This document shows, piece after piece, positions 35,544-45,363 of a stretch of DNA of 64,000 bases. This stretch comes from J014 sp964486055 (GTDB taxonomy: Bacteria > Acidobacteriota > Blastocatellia > Pyrinomonadales > Pyrinomonadaceae). The stretch covers positions 124,001-188,000 of the forward strand of contig CAZALE010000003.1 of the NCBI GenBank assembly GCA_964486055.1. The letters are read 5' to 3'. Made by a program: the position numbers and the translations under genes. A model generated the notes under the pieces. It was given only the letters and a program-made list of their open reading frames with translations, searched no databases and was not told where the DNA came from. The stretch's first letter is position 1. The number at the start of each line of letters is the position of its first letter.

Positions 35544-38500
35544 ATGCAATGGTTAGCAGAGATTTGTGTTCATCGTCCTGTTTTCGCAACTGTAATAATA
35601 CTTTTTCTGACGGTTGTTGGGGGATTTTCATTTTTTACTCTTGGGGTTGATCGTTTTCCCAAGATCGATCTACCCACGATCACCGTAAGAACGACGAATC
35701 CTGGAGCATCGCCTGAGGAGATAGAAACCGAAATAACAGACGTAATCGAATCTGCTGTCAATACTGTACCAGGAATAGATGAATTGCGTTCAACCTCATC
35801 GAGAGGCGTGTCAAACGTAACAATAACTTTTAACCTGGAAAAAGATCCAGATCAGGCATTCCAAGAGGTGCAACAAAAAATATCAGCTGTAGTAAACCGC
35901 TTACCCCAGAATGCAGATCCTCCAGTGATTCAAAAAAGTGATCCAGATTCCCAGCCGATACTCCAATATTCCATAAGTGCTCCGCGCGACATAGTTGAGC
36001 TTACGACTCTCATAGAGAATCTTATTCAGAAAAGAATAGAATCCGCAGATGGAGTTGGAGAAGTTTTTTTCTTTGGAGGTCAGCGTAAGCAGATAAAGAT
36101 ATTGATCAATCCAGAAAAACTCCGTTCTTACAACTTATCTGTGACCGATGTTACAAACGCTGTAAGACAACAAAACCAGGAGTTACCCGGTGGAAACCTG
36201 ATCGAGGGCGCACGAACATTTGGTCTGCGCACCATGAGTAAACTTAATTCTGCCGATGAGTTCAGTGAAATTGTCATCACCACGAGAAACAGCTTCCCAA
36301 TCAAAATCAAAGACATAGGCAGAGTAGAGGTCGGAGGCGCTGAGCCTACTACAGCAGCATCACTAAACGGTGTGCAGTCAGTCTCAATAGGAATCCGCAA
36401 GCAGCCAGGTTCTAATACAATCGCTGTCATAAATAACGTGAAAGCAAGAATGGCAGAGATAATACCAACTCTGCCAACTGATATGAAAGTTGCTGTCATA
36501 CGGGATCAGTCCGAGTTCATCCAAAACAGTTTAACCGCTATCGAGGAACATCTGATAATTGGCGGCATCCTAGCATCCATAGTGGTCTTGATCTTTTTAC
36601 GAAATCTGAGATCAACTATAATTGCTGCACTTGCGATACCAGTTTCCATAATTGCCTCATTTGCCGTGATATCTGCATTTGGCTATTCATTGAATCAAAT
36701 GACGATGCTTGCCCTAACACTGATGGTTGGGATCGTGATTGATGACGCCATAGTGGTTCTGGAGAATATATATCGATTTGTAGAAGAAAAAGGAATGCAC
36801 CCTTTTCAAGCCGCCATAGAGGGCACTCGCGAAATAGGATTCGCTGTCCTAGCCACAACGCTCTCTCTTCTAGCAGTCTTTATTCCAGTCGGCTTCATGA
36901 CAGGTATTGTCGGACGTTTCATGTCTTCATTCGGTCTGACGAGCGCTGCAGCTATTTTAGTATCTCTCATCGTCTCATTTACGCTTACGCCGATGCTAGC
37001 CGCTAGATGGATAAAACCTCAAGATCCTGACGAGCAAGCAAATTCTCATGAATCAAAACAATCGCGATTTTACAGATTGATTGACAGCTTTTACACGACT
37101 TTGCTTAAGTTTTCATTGAAACATCGTTGGGTAATTGTATTGATCTGTCTTGTTACAATCATCTCCGCTTATCCATTGTACAAGTATGTCGGCATGTCAT
37201 TTCTCCCGGAGGAGGATGAATCATTATTTCAGGTTAACTTAAAAGCTCCGGAGGGTACTTCCCTGGCTGCCACGCAATCAATTCTTGAAAGAATAGCCAG
37301 AGATATAAGAGAGGAAATTCCAGGAGTAGAAAGCACTCTGGTGCTAGCGGGTTTTGGCAGAGGATCAGGTCCTAATAATGGCTTTATAAATGTTCGATTA
37401 AAACCCGTCGAGCAGCGAGATTTTTCCCAATCAGAACTAATCCAAAAAACTCGTGCTCTTGTCAGAAAATATCAATCCAAGGAATATCAAATAAGTGTTT
37501 CTGCACCCTCTTCGATCGCTGGAAGTCTGGGATTGGGGCGTGGTGGAACAAGCGTAGCGTACTACATAACCGGACCAGACATGGATCAACTCAGAGTTTA
37601 TGCGCAGAGATTAGTAGAAAAGATGAAACAAGATCCAATCTTCCGGGATCCGGATGCCTCAATTGAGATTGGCTCGCCAGAAATCCGCGTTTTAATCGAT
37701 AGGCAAAAGGCAGCCGATCTGGGAGTGAGAGCTGCCGACGTGGCACAAGCCTTAAACATATTGTCTGCCGGAGCACGAGTCTCTAGCTTCAGCCAGAATA
37801 ATGATCTTTACGATGTCGTTGTACGAGCCGATGAGCCCTTCAGAAGAAACAGAGAGAACTTAAAGTTTTTTACAGTCTCGTCCACGATCGGAGCTCCAGT
37901 TGAGTTAGAAAAATTGGTTAAGTTACAAGAGGGAGTAGGAGCCTCCTCTATCAATCGTTTGAATCGTCAACGGCAAGTGACCGTATCTGCTGGCCTCCCA
38001 CCGAATGCCTCAGAAGCTGATGCAATCAAGAAAATTGAGGAATACGTCAAGGAATTAAATCTACCTGCCGGTTATAAGGCGGATGTTGCCGGACAGTCTA
38101 AGGAACTACAAAAAGCTTATAACGCTTTTATGCTGGCTTTTCTACTGTCTTTTATCTTCATGTACCTCATTCTCGCTGCGCAATTTGAGTCCTTCATTCA
38201 TCCAGTAACTATTCTCTTAACATTACCGATAGCAGTTCCGTTTGCGCTTTTATCAACAGCATTGGCTGGGCAAACTCTTAACATTTTCTCTGCTCTTGGA
38301 ATACTTTTGTTGTTCGGTATCGTCAAGAAAAACGCAATACTGCAAATCGATCACACAAATAGTCTCCGTGAACAAGGAATGAATAGATATGATGCAATAA
38401 TCCAGGCAAATCGAGATAGACTAAGACCGATACTCATGACAACAATATCTTTGGTAGCCGGCATGATCCCTCTAACTTTGGGTACAGGAGCAGGAGCTGC

Positions 38501-38741
38501 CACAAATCGTTCAATTGGGATTCTCGTCGTCGGGGGGCAGTCTCTATGTTTGCTACTAACTCTATTAGCAGTGCCGGCATTTTATTCAATATTCGACGAT
38601 ATTCAGAAAGCTCCTTTATGGCAGAAAATTGGAGTTAGATTTGCAAGCATAACCACCAAACTTCGTCCGATTACTGCTATCTTATCTAACGTATTTACGT
38701 TATTTTCGAAAAATCGTAAAGGGAAAGAATATGTTGACTGA
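35544..38741 (+). CDS. RND-family efflux pump (AcrB/HAE1-like)
   Basis: The 1065-residue inner-membrane pump has 12 expected transmembrane segments and two large periplasmic loops. The proton-relay aspartates are Asp400 and Asp401 in VGIVIDDAIVVLEN (TM4), and the TM10 lysine is in GIVKKNAILQID. The N-terminus (HRPVFATVIILF) and the FPKIDLPTITV segment are typical of the hydrophobe/multidrug HAE1 branch, not the heavy-metal CusA branch, which would carry a Met triad. Substrates are unknown. It overlaps the TolC gene by 11 nt. Confidence 0.95.
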   Translation: MQWLAEICVHRPVFATVIILFLTVVGGFSFFTLGVDRFPKIDLPTITVRTTNPGASPEEIETEITDVIESAVNTVPGIDELRSTSSRGVSNVTITFNLEKDPDQAFQEVQQKISAVVNRLPQNADPPVIQKSDPDSQPILQYSISAPRDIVELTTLIENLIQKRIESADGVGEVFFFGGQRKQIKILINPEKLRSYNLSVTDVTNAVRQQNQELPGGNLIEGARTFGLRTMSKLNSADEFSEIVITTRNSFPIKIKDIGRVEVGGAEPTTAASLNGVQSVSIGIRKQPGSNTIAVINNVKARMAEIIPTLPTDMKVAVIRDQSEFIQNSLTAIEEHLIIGGILASIVVLIFLRNLRSTIIAALAIPVSIIASFAVISAFGYSLNQMTMLALTLMVGIVIDDAIVVLENIYRFVEEKGMHPFQAAIEGTREIGFAVLATTLSLLAVFIPVGFMTGIVGRFMSSFGLTSAAAILVSLIVSFTLTPMLAARWIKPQDPDEQANSHESKQSRFYRLIDSFYTTLLKFSLKHRWVIVLICLVTIISAYPLYKYVGMSFLPEEDESLFQVNLKAPEGTSLAATQSILERIARDIREEIPGVESTLVLAGFGRGSGPNNGFINVRLKPVEQRDFSQSELIQKTRALVRKYQSKEYQISVSAPSSIAGSLGLGRGGTSVAYYITGPDMDQLRVYAQRLVEKMKQDPIFRDPDASIEIGSPEIRVLIDRQKAADLGVRAADVAQALNILSAGARVSSFSQNNDLYDVVVRADEPFRRNRENLKFFTVSSTIGAPVELEKLVKLQEGVGASSINRLNRQRQVTVSAGLPPNASEADAIKKIEEYVKELNLPAGYKADVAGQSKELQKAYNAFMLAFLLSFIFMYLILAAQFESFIHPVTILLTLPIAVPFALLSTALAGQTLNIFSALGILLLFGIVKKNAILQIDHTNSLREQGMNRYDAIIQANRDRLRPILMTTISLVAGMIPLTLGTGAGAATNRSIGILVVGGQSLCLLLTLLAVPAFYSIFDDIQKAPLWQKIGVRFASITTKLRPITAILSNVFTLFSKNRKGKEYVD

Positions 38742-40482
38742 AAAGAGCAAGTCGATTTTCATTGTACCTTTATTGTTTACACTTTTTACAGCAACTTTGT
38801 ATTGTCAGGAGAAAATCAACCAAGATGTAAAGGGCAGTATAGAACCCAAGGTAAGACCATTCCCCAATGAACGAATTGGCGTTAACGTGATAAGCCAACT
38901 TCAACTAACCCTCGAAGATGCCATTAAAATGGCCCTACAGAATAATAACTCCATCGATTCGTCAAAAATCAACGTTCGCATCGCAGAATTGAATTTACAA
39001 CTTGCACGATCTGCATATGTTCCAAAAATCTCGGCTGAAAATTATTTCGAAACCAGAACTGTTCCTTCGGCCTCTGCTATTGGAGGAGCTGGAGCAAGTG
39101 GAAAATTCAGACAAAGTGATCTTAATGCATCTCTAGTAATAGACGGATTCTCTCCGTTTGCAGGTGGCTCATACCAATTGAACTTTTCAACGGCGAGGAC
39201 AACTACCACTAATCAAAACGCTCTGCTGAACCCTCAATTCCCAAGCTCGCTTTCATTCACATATAATCAACCGCTGATCAATGGTCTGCGCTTCGATTCC
39301 AGACGAAGAAACATAGAAATAGCGAAGAAAAACTTGTCACTGACAGATACACAATTTAGACAGACTGTGATCGACATAATAAGTCAAGTCGAACAATCTT
39401 ATTGGGAATTAGCCTTTGCACTGAAAAACCTTCAGACTCAAATCGAAGCGGTAAAGCAAGCGCGAACCCAACTAGAGAGTAACGAAAGATTAGTGGCTAA
39501 AGGAATTCTCGCCCCAATTCAATTAGTTGAAACTCGAAATCAATTGACAACGATCGAACAAAATGTCTATCTCGCACAAGAGGCTGTCACAAGAGCTGAG
39601 AATAGTCTTAAAGCATTAATACTGAAGGACAGGAAGTCAGACATTTGGTTTTACTCTTTGATCCCAATTTCACCCATAGAGGTAAACTTACCTCAAATCT
39701 CACTCGAAGAAGCGATCAATCTAGCCTTAAAAAACCGCTTAGAGTTGCAACAAATCCAGATTGATAAAGAGATAAGAGAAATTGACGAGAGATTTTATAA
39801 AGAACAAATGAAGCCACAAGTTGATTTAGTGACTTCCTACACTGCAAATGGAATTGCAGGCACAGCTAGAGAAATAGTGAGAACCTCTGGCACAATCAAT
39901 CCTGAACTTCTAAACAGAGTAAATCAGCTATCGGCCCTTCAAAATCTGCCTCCATTGAATATTCCTCCGACGACTACTAGCATTTCAAGACCGCCAGATG
40001 CATTAGCTGGAAATTATCTATCTTCATTAACGGATTTATTCACTTCTCGTTATCCAACCTATCGCATTGGATTGAGGCTCTCAATCCCATTCACTAACTC
40101 TGCTGCAGCGGCGGAGCTGGGACGCACACTAGCTGAGAAACAAAAGCTAGAGAATCAAAAACTTCAGACAGAGCAACTGATAGAATCAGAGGTTCGAAAT
40201 GCATTTCAGACATTGCGATCTGCTGAGGCAAGATTAAAAGCTGCTACGTCATCTCGTCTGACTGCAGAGGAACTATATGAAAGTGAAAAACGCCAGTTCA
40301 ATGCGGGACTTACAACACTGTATATGCTACTACAGCGGCAAAACGATTTATTCCAAGCAAAAAATAGAGAACTTCAAGCGCAAACCGATCTTAGTAAAGC
40401 CATAGCCAATTTCTACCGAACAATTGGTACAACTCTTGAACAAAGAGGGGTCACCATCTCAGCTAACTCAAGTAGTAAATAA
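38731..40482 (+). CDS. TolC-family outer membrane efflux protein
   Basis: The 583-residue exported protein has a signal peptide (FIVPLLFTLFTATLYCQ). Two OEP repeats follow, each with long helices and beta-strands: LTLEDAIKMALQNNNSID to LKALI (~62-310) and ISLEEAINLALKNRLEL to the end (~330-575). It forms the trimeric channel of the efflux complex encoded just upstream. The repeat insert around residues 380-440 (Pro/Thr-rich) is longer than in E. coli TolC. The start overlaps the pump gene by 11 nt. Confidence 0.93.
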   Translation: MLTEKSKSIFIVPLLFTLFTATLYCQEKINQDVKGSIEPKVRPFPNERIGVNVISQLQLTLEDAIKMALQNNNSIDSSKINVRIAELNLQLARSAYVPKISAENYFETRTVPSASAIGGAGASGKFRQSDLNASLVIDGFSPFAGGSYQLNFSTARTTTTNQNALLNPQFPSSLSFTYNQPLINGLRFDSRRRNIEIAKKNLSLTDTQFRQTVIDIISQVEQSYWELAFALKNLQTQIEAVKQARTQLESNERLVAKGILAPIQLVETRNQLTTIEQNVYLAQEAVTRAENSLKALILKDRKSDIWFYSLIPISPIEVNLPQISLEEAINLALKNRLELQQIQIDKEIREIDERFYKEQMKPQVDLVTSYTANGIAGTAREIVRTSGTINPELLNRVNQLSALQNLPPLNIPPTTTSISRPPDALAGNYLSSLTDLFTSRYPTYRIGLRLSIPFTNSAAAAELGRTLAEKQKLENQKLQTEQLIESEVRNAFQTLRSAEARLKAATSSRLTAEELYESEKRQFNAGLTTLYMLLQRQNDLFQAKNRELQAQTDLSKAIANFYRTIGTTLEQRGVTISANSSSK

Positions 40483-40486
40483 CGTT

Positions 40487-40635
40487 ATGTATCGCAAAAA
40501 ACCAAGGATTGCCTTGAGCTGAAATGCAGTTTGCGTAAAAATCCGACCGACTTAATCATTGAAGACAATGGAGTACGCTTTGAAGTAGAGGCATATGCCG
40601 AGAGTCTTGCTGCTTTTTTATCTCCTTTGAGTTAA
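40487..40635 (+). pseudogene. Small ORF split by a -1 frameshift at a run of six A
   Basis: An ATG at 40487 opens MYRKK and then meets AAAAAAC. A -1 slip there, or one missing A in the sequence, continues into a protein-like frame of about 44 residues (KDCLELKCSLRKN, TDLIIEDNGVRFEVEAYAES) ending at 40635, for a total near 49 residues. Without the slip the reading ends after 11 codons. No ribosome site is evident. It lies between the TolC gene and dinG. It may be a real small gene with a base error, a slippage-dependent gene, or a remnant. Confidence 0.4.
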
Positions 40636-40663
40636 AATCTCATTTTGCTAGGGGAAGATAGAA

Positions 40664-42658
40664 TTGGAAAACACAAAAGGTTTAAGCTCTGTAGAAAAGA
40701 TTTTCGGGCCCAATGGTGTAATAGCAAAATATCATGAGGCGTACGAGTATCGTCCGTCTCAGATTGAGATGGCTGCTGCGGTAGGCGAAGCTCTTGCACA
40801 AAAAAAACACCTGATAGTAGAAGCTGGAACTGGAACTGGTAAAACTCTTGCTTATCTGATACCAGCAATTGCTGCCTCCCTCGCAAAAAATGAAAGAATA
40901 ATTATTTCTACAGGAACAAAGAATCTGCAAGAGCAATTGATGCAAAAAGACATACCTTTCCTCCAAAAAATCCTGCCAAAAAACTTCAAAGTAGTCTACA
41001 TGAAAGGCCGATCGAATTATGTCTGTCTGCACAGACTAAAAAAGGTCAAGAATCAAGCCATTCTCGAAAATATAGGAGAGATGGATTATTTCAGTAAAAT
41101 AAGCAAATGGGCTTACAAATCTGAAACTGGAGACATAGCCGAGTTAGAAATTCCTGAGGGTCTCAGCTTTTGGCGACATATAAATGCCAGACATGAAATT
41201 TGCCTTGGTCACAACTGTCCCGATTTCGAGGATTGCTTTATCACCAAAATGCGGAAAGAGGCCGAAAAGGCTAATGTAGTCATTGTAAATCATCATTTAT
41301 TTTTCGCGAATCTCGCCTCTCAAGATAACAGATACGGCAAAGTTTTGCCAGATTATACAACCGTCATTTTCGATGAAGCACATTTGATCGAAGATGTGGT
41401 TACCACTCTCTTCGGGTTACAAGTCTCTAATCACCACCTCGAAGAACTAATCCTAGACTCTTCTTTTTTAGAAATAACGAATGTAGAGCTCAACCGTGAT
41501 ATCACAAAACTCATAACTAGACTCGCAAAATCATCACAAAACTTCTGGGAAAAATTAGGCGATAGCCTGGGAGAAGAAACCAAAATGTCATTGCCTAAGA
41601 ACATGTTTTTTGATGATGCTAAAAATCCGACGCGTCTAGGACAAGCATACATAGCATTAAGAACTGATCTAGAGACTTTAGAAGACAGATTATCAAATCT
41701 CGAGAATCTATCAGGAGATCTCGAAACGTACTTGCATCGTATTAATCAAATCAGAGTTAACTTAGACATCATATGTCTTAGACTTGAAGAGGATAGGGTT
41801 TATTGGGCAGAAAAGTTGAATAATAGAAGTATTTTTCTGAACGCTTCTCCCATCGATATCTCGGACCTATTGCGGGAAAAACTCTTAGATACAACTTGCG
41901 TAGTACTGACTTCAGCTACACTCTCCTCTGATAATAATTTCGAGTACATAAAACAAAGAATTGGTTTGAATAAATATGAAATCTCTGAACTGCTGATTTC
42001 ATCTGGGTTCGACTACCAAAAACAAACAATACTCTACCTTCCCACAAACATGCCAGATCCAAAATCAGACGAATATTTGCTAAGCTCTGCTGAGGAAATA
42101 GTAAGACTCTTAAAGATTACTCAAGGTAGAGCGTTCGTTCTATGCACTAGTATTCAATCAATGCATGCTCTATACGAACAAGTGAAACATCAGGTCGATT
42201 TTCCATGCCTAATACAAGGATCATTGATGAAAAGCTCTCTCTTGGAAAAATTTAAAACTACATCAAACGCTGTCCTATTTGCAGTATCTAGTTTTTGGCA
42301 AGGAGTTGACGTTAGAGGAGATCAACTCTCATGCGTCATAATAGATAAGCTCCCATTCGCAGTCCCCACAGATCCACTAGTGGAAGCCCGCACCGAGCTT
42401 ATCAGAAAAAGAGGAGGTAATCCATTTTATGATTACTTCGTGCCACAAGCCATTATTACCTTAAAACAAGGAATTGGCAGATTAATCCGCAGCAAGACAG
42501 ACTTTGGCGTCATCGCCATTTTAGATCCAAGAATTAGAACCAAAGCTTACGGCCAAAAATTCTTAGCCTCTTTACCCAACATGAAAATTACTGGTAAATT
42601 AGAAGATGTAGAGGAATTTTTCCAACAAACTAAGTTATGCCAGGATTCTACGAGGTAA
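40664..42658 (+). CDS. dinG: DinG/XPD-type ATP-dependent DNA helicase
   Basis: The 664-residue superfamily 2 helicase has Walker A EAGTGTGKT (about residue 51), motif Ia STGTKNLQEQL, Walker B FDEAH and motifs V/VI SFWQGVDVRG and QGIGRLIRS. Four cysteines between motifs Ia and II (YVCLHR, CLGHNCPDFEDC) form the expected [4Fe-4S] site of the XPD/DinG group. It unwinds 5'-3', including R-loops, in repair and replication conflicts. The start is TTG 40664 with GGGGA 8 nt upstream. It overlaps the queD frame by 22 nt. Confidence 0.93.
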   Translation: MENTKGLSSVEKIFGPNGVIAKYHEAYEYRPSQIEMAAAVGEALAQKKHLIVEAGTGTGKTLAYLIPAIAASLAKNERIIISTGTKNLQEQLMQKDIPFLQKILPKNFKVVYMKGRSNYVCLHRLKKVKNQAILENIGEMDYFSKISKWAYKSETGDIAELEIPEGLSFWRHINARHEICLGHNCPDFEDCFITKMRKEAEKANVVIVNHHLFFANLASQDNRYGKVLPDYTTVIFDEAHLIEDVVTTLFGLQVSNHHLEELILDSSFLEITNVELNRDITKLITRLAKSSQNFWEKLGDSLGEETKMSLPKNMFFDDAKNPTRLGQAYIALRTDLETLEDRLSNLENLSGDLETYLHRINQIRVNLDIICLRLEEDRVYWAEKLNNRSIFLNASPIDISDLLREKLLDTTCVVLTSATLSSDNNFEYIKQRIGLNKYEISELLISSGFDYQKQTILYLPTNMPDPKSDEYLLSSAEEIVRLLKITQGRAFVLCTSIQSMHALYEQVKHQVDFPCLIQGSLMKSSLLEKFKTTSNAVLFAVSSFWQGVDVRGDQLSCVIIDKLPFAVPTDPLVEARTELIRKRGGNPFYDYFVPQAIITLKQGIGRLIRSKTDFGVIAILDPRIRTKAYGQKFLASLPNMKITGKLEDVEEFFQQTKLCQDSTR

Positions 42659-43026
42659 TGATTGAGCGAGAGTTTTCCAGTGCTCATCAACTCAGAGGTT
42701 ACAAGGGAAAATGCGAAAATCTCCATGGCCACAACTACAAGGTAGAAATCTACGCAAAAGGCCGTGAGCTAAATCATATAGGATTGCTCGTTGATTTTGC
42801 AGATCTAAAGAAAGCTGCTGACGAGGTAGTCAAATATTTAGACCACAGAAATCTAAATGAATTACCACCATTTGACGAAGAGTTAAACCCATCTGCTGAG
42901 AATATAGCTAGGTTTGTTTTAGAATATGTAGCCTCCAGAGTTGATGATGAAAGAGTTAGAGTCTATAAAGTCAGATGTTATGAAACTCCAACTAGCATAG
43001 CGACCTATGAGGTCCCAGTAGAATGA
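42637..43026 (+). CDS. queD: 6-carboxytetrahydropterin synthase (QueD/PTPS family)
   Basis: The 129-residue enzyme makes 6-carboxytetrahydropterin from dihydroneopterin triphosphate in queuosine synthesis. The zinc ligands are His17, His30 and His32 (SSAHQL, LHGHNY), the catalytic cysteine is Cys26 (GKCENLHGH), and the Glu of CYETPTS is conserved. ATG 42637 keeps the FYEVMIE strand found at the family N-terminus. The internal ATG 42658, overlapping the dinG stop after GAGG, would lose that strand. No other queuosine genes are in the window; a PTPS role in another pterin route is possible. Confidence 0.92.
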   Translation: MPGFYEVMIEREFSSAHQLRGYKGKCENLHGHNYKVEIYAKGRELNHIGLLVDFADLKKAADEVVKYLDHRNLNELPPFDEELNPSAENIARFVLEYVASRVDDERVRVYKVRCYETPTSIATYEVPVE

Positions 43027-43207
43027 GACCATATCCATAACCGTGTCTTAAATTCACGTACTTAATTTTAGCCTCTTTCACTGATTAAATAATTTCCATG
43101 ATCTTATGTCCCTCATTAAATCACAGCCGCTTATAAGTAAAGTACCCGCTAGCTTTATTTTTCGTAGTAAAGTTTCTAAATTGTTTTTTGGTTAAAAATA
43201 TTTTTGT

Positions 43208-43213
43208 TATAAA
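43208..43213 (+). promoter_or_regulatory. Possible -10 box of the OmpA-like gene
   Basis: TATAAA lies 85 nt before the chosen ATG in an otherwise gene-free 272-nt gap (43027-43298). No matching -35 at a standard distance was found. Confidence 0.3.
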
Positions 43214-43298
43214 ATCTGATATCAACATTTACAACTTGCGCGCTTCACTTAGCGTCGTAAGGGTTAGCTTGAAAAATACACGAACGAGGAGAGAGATT

Positions 43299-44252
43299 AT
43301 GAAAAAAATTTCACTATTCATTGCGCTCGTCATGTTATCCCTGACGTCCCTAGCGCAGGAACTTCAACTGAGAAAAGTTCCAGTAGGACAAAAGATAAAG
43401 ATTAGGGGAGTAGTGATAAATCGTGATCAGGATAAGCTAATTGTACGTGACTCCATGGGCATGGATACTTCTGTAGTCATAACCCAAGCAACGAGCATTA
43501 AAACGAAGAGCAGCCTATTTAAAAGCGGAGATAAAGTCTCTTTGACGCAAATCGTGCGCGGGCTGAATCTAGAGGTAGAAGGCATCGGTGATGGCCAAAA
43601 CCTGATCGCCAATAAGATAAGATTCGATAAAGATGATTTAGAGGTAGCCCAAACGGTAGATAGCCGAGTAACTCCAACCGAAGAGCGTCTATCTCAAGTT
43701 GAACAAAATGCTCAGAAGTTATCTGGTCAGATTGATGAATTGATGGCCATCTCTAATGCTGCTCGTGGTGGAGCTAAAGCTGCTCAGGAAACTGCTGATG
43801 CCGCTGTTGAAGGTGTCAACGCCACAAATGCTAGAATTACCGCATTAGATGATTACATAGTTCAATCTTCAGCTACCATATATTTCAAAGTCAATAGCGC
43901 CGTCTTATCCCCTGAGGCAAAAGCTGAGTTAGATAAGATAGCACAGGCTGCCATGACCCTACGAGGCTATATAATCGAAGTTACAGGATTTGCCTCTTCT
44001 GATGGAGATCCTCAAAAGAATAAAATCCTTAGTCAGCGCCGCGCTCAAGCCGTGATTGATTATCTAGTGCAAACCCACAATATACCACTAAGGAGAATTG
44101 GCCAATCCTATGGATTCGGAGACTTGAAACCTGTAGCTGATAATTCAACGCCGGAAGGCCGTGCCCAAAATAGAAGAGTTGAAGTAAAACTATTAGTCAG
44201 CCGAGGGATCAATCAAACTGTAGAAGTCAAGACGACACCTAAAAACCAATAA
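43299..44252 (+). CDS. OmpA-family exported protein
   Basis: The 317-residue protein starts at ATG 43299, supported by GAGGAGAG upstream and a clean signal peptide (MKKISLFIALVMLSLTSLAQ); the frame extends further upstream but that part is not coding. An OB-like beta domain (~25-105, VPVGQKIKIRGVVINRD) is followed by an Ala-rich helical spacer (~125-180). A C-terminal OmpA/MotB domain (~190-305; IYFKVNSAVLSPEAKAELD, VTGFASSDGD, LSQRRAQAVIDYL, NRRVEVKL) binds peptidoglycan. It lacks the eight-strand OmpA barrel, so it is probably periplasmic. The VWA gene follows after 7 nt. Confidence 0.88.
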   Translation: MKKISLFIALVMLSLTSLAQELQLRKVPVGQKIKIRGVVINRDQDKLIVRDSMGMDTSVVITQATSIKTKSSLFKSGDKVSLTQIVRGLNLEVEGIGDGQNLIANKIRFDKDDLEVAQTVDSRVTPTEERLSQVEQNAQKLSGQIDELMAISNAARGGAKAAQETADAAVEGVNATNARITALDDYIVQSSATIYFKVNSAVLSPEAKAELDKIAQAAMTLRGYIIEVTGFASSDGDPQKNKILSQRRAQAVIDYLVQTHNIPLRRIGQSYGFGDLKPVADNSTPEGRAQNRRVEVKLLVSRGINQTVEVKTTPKNQ

Positions 44253-44259
44253 AAGCACT

Positions 44260-45363
44260 GTGAAAAAAATTAGATTGTTTCTCATATCGTTTTTCGTATT
44301 GATCAAACTGACCTCGGTCATGGCGCAGGATTCCTCTTCACAATCCTCCCAGGACGAGGTCATAAGAATCGAATCTAAGCTGGTTGTAGTCCCTGTCTCA
44401 GTTATAGACAAAAACGGAAATCCTCTATCAGGATTAACGAAGGATGATTTCATCCTCAAAGAGGAAAATAAACCACAGCTGATAGATTCGTTGCTGCAAG
44501 CTGAGGAAACTCCATTGGAAATAGCAATATTATTTGATGTTTCAGCTACGACTGAACCCATATATAATCTTCAGCGCGAAGCACTCATTCAATTTCTTAA
44601 TGAGGTAACCCGCGCTGAAGATCATGTAAGTATTTTTCTTATAGGTACTAAACCGGTACTTCTTCAACAACGTACTGACTCGAAAGATGCGATCAAAGCT
44701 ATCTCGCAAATATATCCATCAAAGCAATACACAGCACTTTACGATACCATAGCCCTAGCTTCAGAGTATCTTGACAAGAACGCTCCTCCTAGAGGTCGGA
44801 AAATAATATTAGCCATAACTGATGGTGAAGATACAAATAGCCAACGCATCGCATCAGCGATCCAACAAGGCTATAAACAGCTTGGAAAAAAAATTGATAC
44901 AATGGATTCAAAGTCTCTTTATGAGCTAACGGTCAAGGTAAGAGACGAAGCAACTAAACAAGAAGAAGCAAGAATACTCAGGATTCTGCAAAACGCTGAT
45001 ATCGTGTTTTACTCCATCAATCTATCTTCAAGTTCATACGAGCTAAATCAAATAAGCCAGAGAGGACAAAAAACCCTACAGAGACTCGCAGAGGAAACTG
45101 GCGGAACGGCTTATCTATCAGGATTTTTGCCAACTAACCTCAAAAACTCCTACCAAAATGCGATGAATGAAAGGTTGAATAAGCAAACAATAGCAGAGAT
45201 ATTCCGGCGATTGACAAACGAGCTTCGTAAACAATACGTTTTGCAATATTATTCAGAGGGAAATTTCCCAAAGGGACAATTTGTAAAACTGACAGTTGAG
45301 CTTAAAAGAGCGGGTAATTTCCAATTGAAGGTTAGAAAAGGCTATTTTGTCGAGGCTCGTTAG
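44260..45363 (+). CDS. Exported VWA-domain protein (acidobacterial VWFA-related type)
   Basis: The 367-residue protein has a signal peptide (LFLISFFVLIKLTSVMAQ). A beta segment (SKLVVVPVSVIDKNGNPLSGLTK, ~35-70) is followed by a von Willebrand A domain (~85-330). The MIDAS motif reads FDVSATT (Asp-x-Ser-x-Thr rather than the usual DxSxS), with ITDGEDTNSQ supplying the later metal Asp. This layout matches the VWFA-related acidobacterial family, strong evidence for the phylum. The start is GTG 44260 with no ribosome site, 7 nt after the OmpA-like gene, so it is probably coupled. The 3' end overlaps rnhB by 32 nt. The ligand is unknown. Confidence 0.87.
   Translation: MKKIRLFLISFFVLIKLTSVMAQDSSSQSSQDEVIRIESKLVVVPVSVIDKNGNPLSGLTKDDFILKEENKPQLIDSLLQAEETPLEIAILFDVSATTEPIYNLQREALIQFLNEVTRAEDHVSIFLIGTKPVLLQQRTDSKDAIKAISQIYPSKQYTALYDTIALASEYLDKNAPPRGRKIILAITDGEDTNSQRIASAIQQGYKQLGKKIDTMDSKSLYELTVKVRDEATKQEEARILRILQNADIVFYSINLSSSSYELNQISQRGQKTLQRLAEETGGTAYLSGFLPTNLKNSYQNAMNERLNKQTIAEIFRRLTNELRKQYVLQYYSEGNFPKGQFVKLTVELKRAGNFQLKVRKGYFVEAR

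Noticed and set aside
43188..43298. 37-codon N-terminal extension of the OmpA-like protein
   Set aside because: The signal peptide and a strong GAGGAGAG site place the start at 43299.
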